Assembly: GCF_003668995.1 (NCBI RefSeq)
Contig: NZ_CP033068.1
Span: 4,836,001 to 4,900,000, forward strand
Source: Flavobacterium sp. 140616W15
GTDB lineage: Bacteria > Bacteroidota > Bacteroidia > Flavobacteriales > Flavobacteriaceae
Direction: 5' to 3'
DNA length: 64,000 nucleotides
Shown here: positions 61,891 to 64,000 of the stretch, in pieces
How positions within the stretch are numbered: the stretch's first letter is position 1
Layout of the letters: each line of letters begins with the position of its first letter
Translations under genes and position numbers: made by a program
The notes under the pieces: model-generated
Seen by the model: the letters and a program-made list of their open reading frames with translations, nothing else
Database searches by the model: none
Told to the model about the DNA's origin: nothing

Positions 61891-63099
61891 TTAGCTAGGA
61901 AAAGAGATTTTGCCCATCGATACAGATGGAATTCCTTTGCGTGTTCCAAAATCTGAAGTCCCTCCTGAAACAGTTTCATTTGCTAAAATGGCAAATAGTA
62001 TGGCTTCTTTTGCATCTCCTGAAATTCCTAAAGTATCAGTGTTAGAAAAAGTACATGGCAGTAGTTCTTTCAGCCAACTTACTAATAATGGATTGTGTGC
62101 GCCTCCGCCTGACATATAAATAGTAAAATTGGCAATAGGATACGTTGTATTGTTTATAGCTAAATGTATTGCTTCGGCAATAGTTTCAGCACCAAAGCGC
62201 GTTAATGTTGCCAGTAGGTCTTCAGTTGTAATAGCTGAAGTGTTACTTTTAGTTTGTGCTTTTCTAACATATTCTATATTGAAAAGTTCAGGTCCTGTTG
62301 TTTTTGGAAATGATGCAAGGAAGAATTCATCTTCTTTTAAAGCTCCTAAAAGAGCATTATTTACGGTGCCTTGTTTCGCAATTTCGGCATCTTTATCATA
62401 GGCTTTATCAGGAAACGAAAGTCTGGTAAAAGTATCAATTAGGGTGTTTCCTGTTCCTGTATCAGTAACAAAAACTTCCTCCGGATTACAACTTGATGGC
62501 AAGTAAGTAAAATTTGCAATACCTCCCATATTAAGCATAATACGATTTTCGCCTTTTTTTCCAAAAAGGAAATAATCACCATAAACAGCAAGTGGAGCAC
62601 CTTCACCACCTGCAGCTAGGTGTTTTTGTCGAAAGTCAGACAGCGTTATAATTCCGGTTTTTACTGCAATATGATCTCCGTCACCAATTTGTAAAGTAGC
62701 ATTTGGGAATTTTTCTTGCTGATGTAAAATCTTCGGAGCATGAAAAACAGTTTGTCCATGAGATGCTATTAAATCGACTTGCTCTGTTGGGACTCCCCAA
62801 CGTTTTAAACATTCTAAAATCATATTGGCATGAAGAACTCCAATCCATTCATTTAGTAATGCTAGTTTCTGAAATTCGATTGTTTGCTTTGCAAATATGT
62901 TTCTGATTTCTGATTTTATTTCTTCTGAATAATCTACAGTATCAAATTGAATTAATTGAACTTCTGTGTTTTCTCCTGAACCTGAGATTTTACATAAAGC
63001 TACATCTAGACCGTCTAAGGAAGTACCTGACATTAATCCGATAATAGTTCGGGATGGTTTTTGAGCAATTTGATATAGTGATTCCAGATTTGCGTTCAT
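61891..63099 (-). CDS. anmK: Anhydro-N-acetylmuramic acid kinase
   Basis: This 402-residue kinase opens 1,6-anhydro-MurNAc and phosphorylates it to MurNAc-6-P in peptidoglycan recycling. The ATP/phosphate motifs 'IGLMSGTSLDGLDVALC', 'LIASHGQTVFHAP', 'MLNMGGIANFTYLP' and 'DTGTGNTLIDTF' are characteristic, as is 'MSGGGAHNPLL'. About 15 N-terminal residues precede the usual start; the ATG at 63099 is the only good one. Confidence 0.95.
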   Translation of the reverse strand: MNANLESLYQIAQKPSRTIIGLMSGTSLDGLDVALCKISGSGENTEVQLIQFDTVDYSEEIKSEIRNIFAKQTIEFQKLALLNEWIGVLHANMILECLKRWGVPTEQVDLIASHGQTVFHAPKILHQQEKFPNATLQIGDGDHIAVKTGIITLSDFRQKHLAAGGEGAPLAVYGDYFLFGKKGENRIMLNMGGIANFTYLPSSCNPEEVFVTDTGTGNTLIDTFTRLSFPDKAYDKDAEIAKQGTVNNALLGALKEDEFFLASFPKTTGPELFNIEYVRKAQTKSNTSAITTEDLLATLTRFGAETIAEAIHLAINNTTYPIANFTIYMSGGGAHNPLLVSWLKELLPCTFSNTDTLGISGDAKEAILFAILANETVSGGTSDFGTRKGIPSVSMGKISFPS

Positions 63100-63144
63100 G
63101 ATTTTGTTTTTAAAAGTTCATCTTAATATACTTTCAAACCATAT

Positions 63145-63206
63145 AAAAAATATAAGTTCATTGAAGCAGTATTTTGAGAAGACCCTAATATGGACTTATA
63201 TTTTTT
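63145..63206 (-). terminator. Possible terminator after the GH3/beta-lactamase-like gene
   Basis: AAAAATATAAGTTCA and TGGACTTATATTTTT form an AT-rich inverted repeat at the end of the upstream minus-strand gene, with a loop of about 30 nt. Moderate support. Confidence 0.45.
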
Positions 63207-64000
63207 ATTTTATAATAGCATCCTGAATTATTTGCTGAATATCTTCTCGGATTTTTCCTCGAGATAATTTATTCTCTTCGTTAATAACTTCGGGGTAGGT
63301 TCTATTGGATAAAAATACATAAACAATTTCTGTTTCTGGATCAACCCAAGCGATGTTTCCTGTAAATCCAGTATGCCCAAAACTAGATGGAGAAACACAA
63401 GCACAAGTTGGACCTCCTTTTTCTATTCTTTTATCAAAACCTAAACCTCTTTGAACTCCTTTATCAGCATAATAACAAGTATTGAATGCATCAAATGTTT
63501 GCTCAGAAAAATATTGCTTATTACCATAATTCCCTTTTTGTAAAAATAGTTGCATCATTTTGGCAACATCCATAGCATTAGAGAAAATCCCTGCATGCCC
63601 AGCTACGCCGCCTTCCATTGCAGCTGCCATGTCATGAACATATCCTTGAATAACCTGATGTCTAAAATAATTATCTATTTCGGTAGGAGCAATGTTACTT
63701 CTGTCAAATTTGTCTAAAGGATTGTAAAGGGTATTATTCATCCCGAGTGTGCTGTAAAAATTTTGTTGACTCAGCTCTTCTAATTTTTTGTGGGTTTTTC
63801 TCTCTAAGTATTCTTTCAGGATGATAAAGGTAAAATCACTATATCTGTACTCTTTTTTTAAGGATAGTGGACTATCTGCAATGATTTTCATGATGGTATC
63901 ATGATAGTCATTTCTAATAAAAAGACCATCTGCAACTTTAGTCGAAAAGTCAGATTCGGCTACTCTACGATAATATTTCGCAGAAGGTTTTCCTTCGCTG
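63205..64000 (-). CDS. GH3 beta-N-acetylhexosaminidase/beta-lactamase-like fusion, C-terminal part
   Basis: The frame stays open to the right edge of the window, so only the last ~264 residues are present. They form the C-terminal portion of a serine beta-lactamase-type (class C/DUF-esterase) domain: 'YRYSDFTFIILKEYLERKTH' (Tyr motif) and 'HTGFTGNIAWVDPETEIVYVFLSN' (HTGFTG, KTG-like motif). Flavobacterial proteins with this ending usually carry an N-terminal GH3 (NagZ-type) hydrolase, which would lie outside the window; that part is inference. Together with anmK and the NagX-like gene it fits peptidoglycan recycling. Confidence 0.75.
   Translation of the reverse strand, partial: SEGKPSAKYYRRVAESDFSTKVADGLFIRNDYHDTIMKIIADSPLSLKKEYRYSDFTFIILKEYLERKTHKKLEELSQQNFYSTLGMNNTLYNPLDKFDRSNIAPTEIDNYFRHQVIQGYVHDMAAAMEGGVAGHAGIFSNAMDVAKMMQLFLQKGNYGNKQYFSEQTFDAFNTCYYADKGVQRGLGFDKRIEKGGPTCACVSPSSFGHTGFTGNIAWVDPETEIVYVFLSNRTYPEVINEENKLSRGKIREDIQQIIQDAIIK

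Overview
The window is AT-rich and looks like a chromosome segment of a gliding flavobacterium (Bacteroidota, most likely Flavobacterium or a close relative). The evidence is gldB and gldC, a division/cell-wall (dcw) cluster containing mraZ, many -7 promoter boxes of the Bacteroidota type TAnnTTTG, secreted proteins with short 'FAQ/FGQ' signal-peptide ends, and TAATG-type coupled starts. MurE carries the DNPR motif of meso-diaminopimelate peptidoglycan.

Layout. 0-0.26 kb: tail of a DUF445 gene. 0.28-1.72 kb: IS150-type IS3-family element. 1.8-6.8 kb (minus): tetR - ABC exporter - hlyD - tolC operon. 7-8.5 kb: gpmI. 9-11.8 kb: two L,D-transpeptidase-fold genes meeting tail to tail, then a GNAT gene. 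11.9-12.2 kb: two tRNA-Gly(TCC) genes, then pepE. 13-18.1 kb: three tandem paralogous secreted proteins, a DUF6702 protein and an M1 peptidase. 18.1-19.55 kb: second, diverged copy of the IS. 19.6-22.5 kb: tatA, PAP2 phosphatase, a broken phytanoyl-CoA dioxygenase gene, an O-methyltransferase and a small lipoprotein. 22.7-25.2 kb: YceI-like - outer-membrane protein - YceI operon. 25.6-31.5 kb: rlmN, a lipoprotein, polyprenyl synthase, and an ECF sigma / anti-sigma-like / outer-membrane trio. 31.6-38.1 kb: dnaG, a response regulator, nadE, gldBC, engB and a hydrolase. 38.4-54.7 kb: the dcw cluster mraZ-rsmH-ftsL-ftsI-murE-mraY-murD-(four-helix bundle)-ftsW-murG-murC-ftsQ-ftsA-ftsZ. 54.8-60.5 kb: yqeY, tRNA-Arg(TCG), and an accessory patch of small genes, eroded tRNA 3' ends and palindromic repeats. 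60.5-64 kb: peptidoglycan-recycling genes (NagX-like, anmK, GH3/beta-lactamase-like).

Main observations. (1) Both IS copies sit inside the loop of a transcription-terminator hairpin just 3' of a gene, each with a 3-bp target duplication, which suggests terminator-targeted transposition. (2) The region 3' of tRNA-Arg carries two further eroded copies of the tRNA 3' end and three ~100-140-bp imperfect palindromes alternating with single minus-strand genes, a cassette-like layout. (3) Four genes (a YcbB-type L,D-transpeptidase, dnaG, murC, ftsQ) are split, and hlyD is aberrantly extended, by what looks like one missing A in an A-run. Because three of these genes should be essential, base-calling error is the likeliest cause. 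(4) The ABC exporter has degenerate catalytic motifs. (5) DnaG lacks all zinc-ribbon ligands. (6) GTGGT boxes at 10-bp spacing precede mraZ and probably form its autoregulatory operator.
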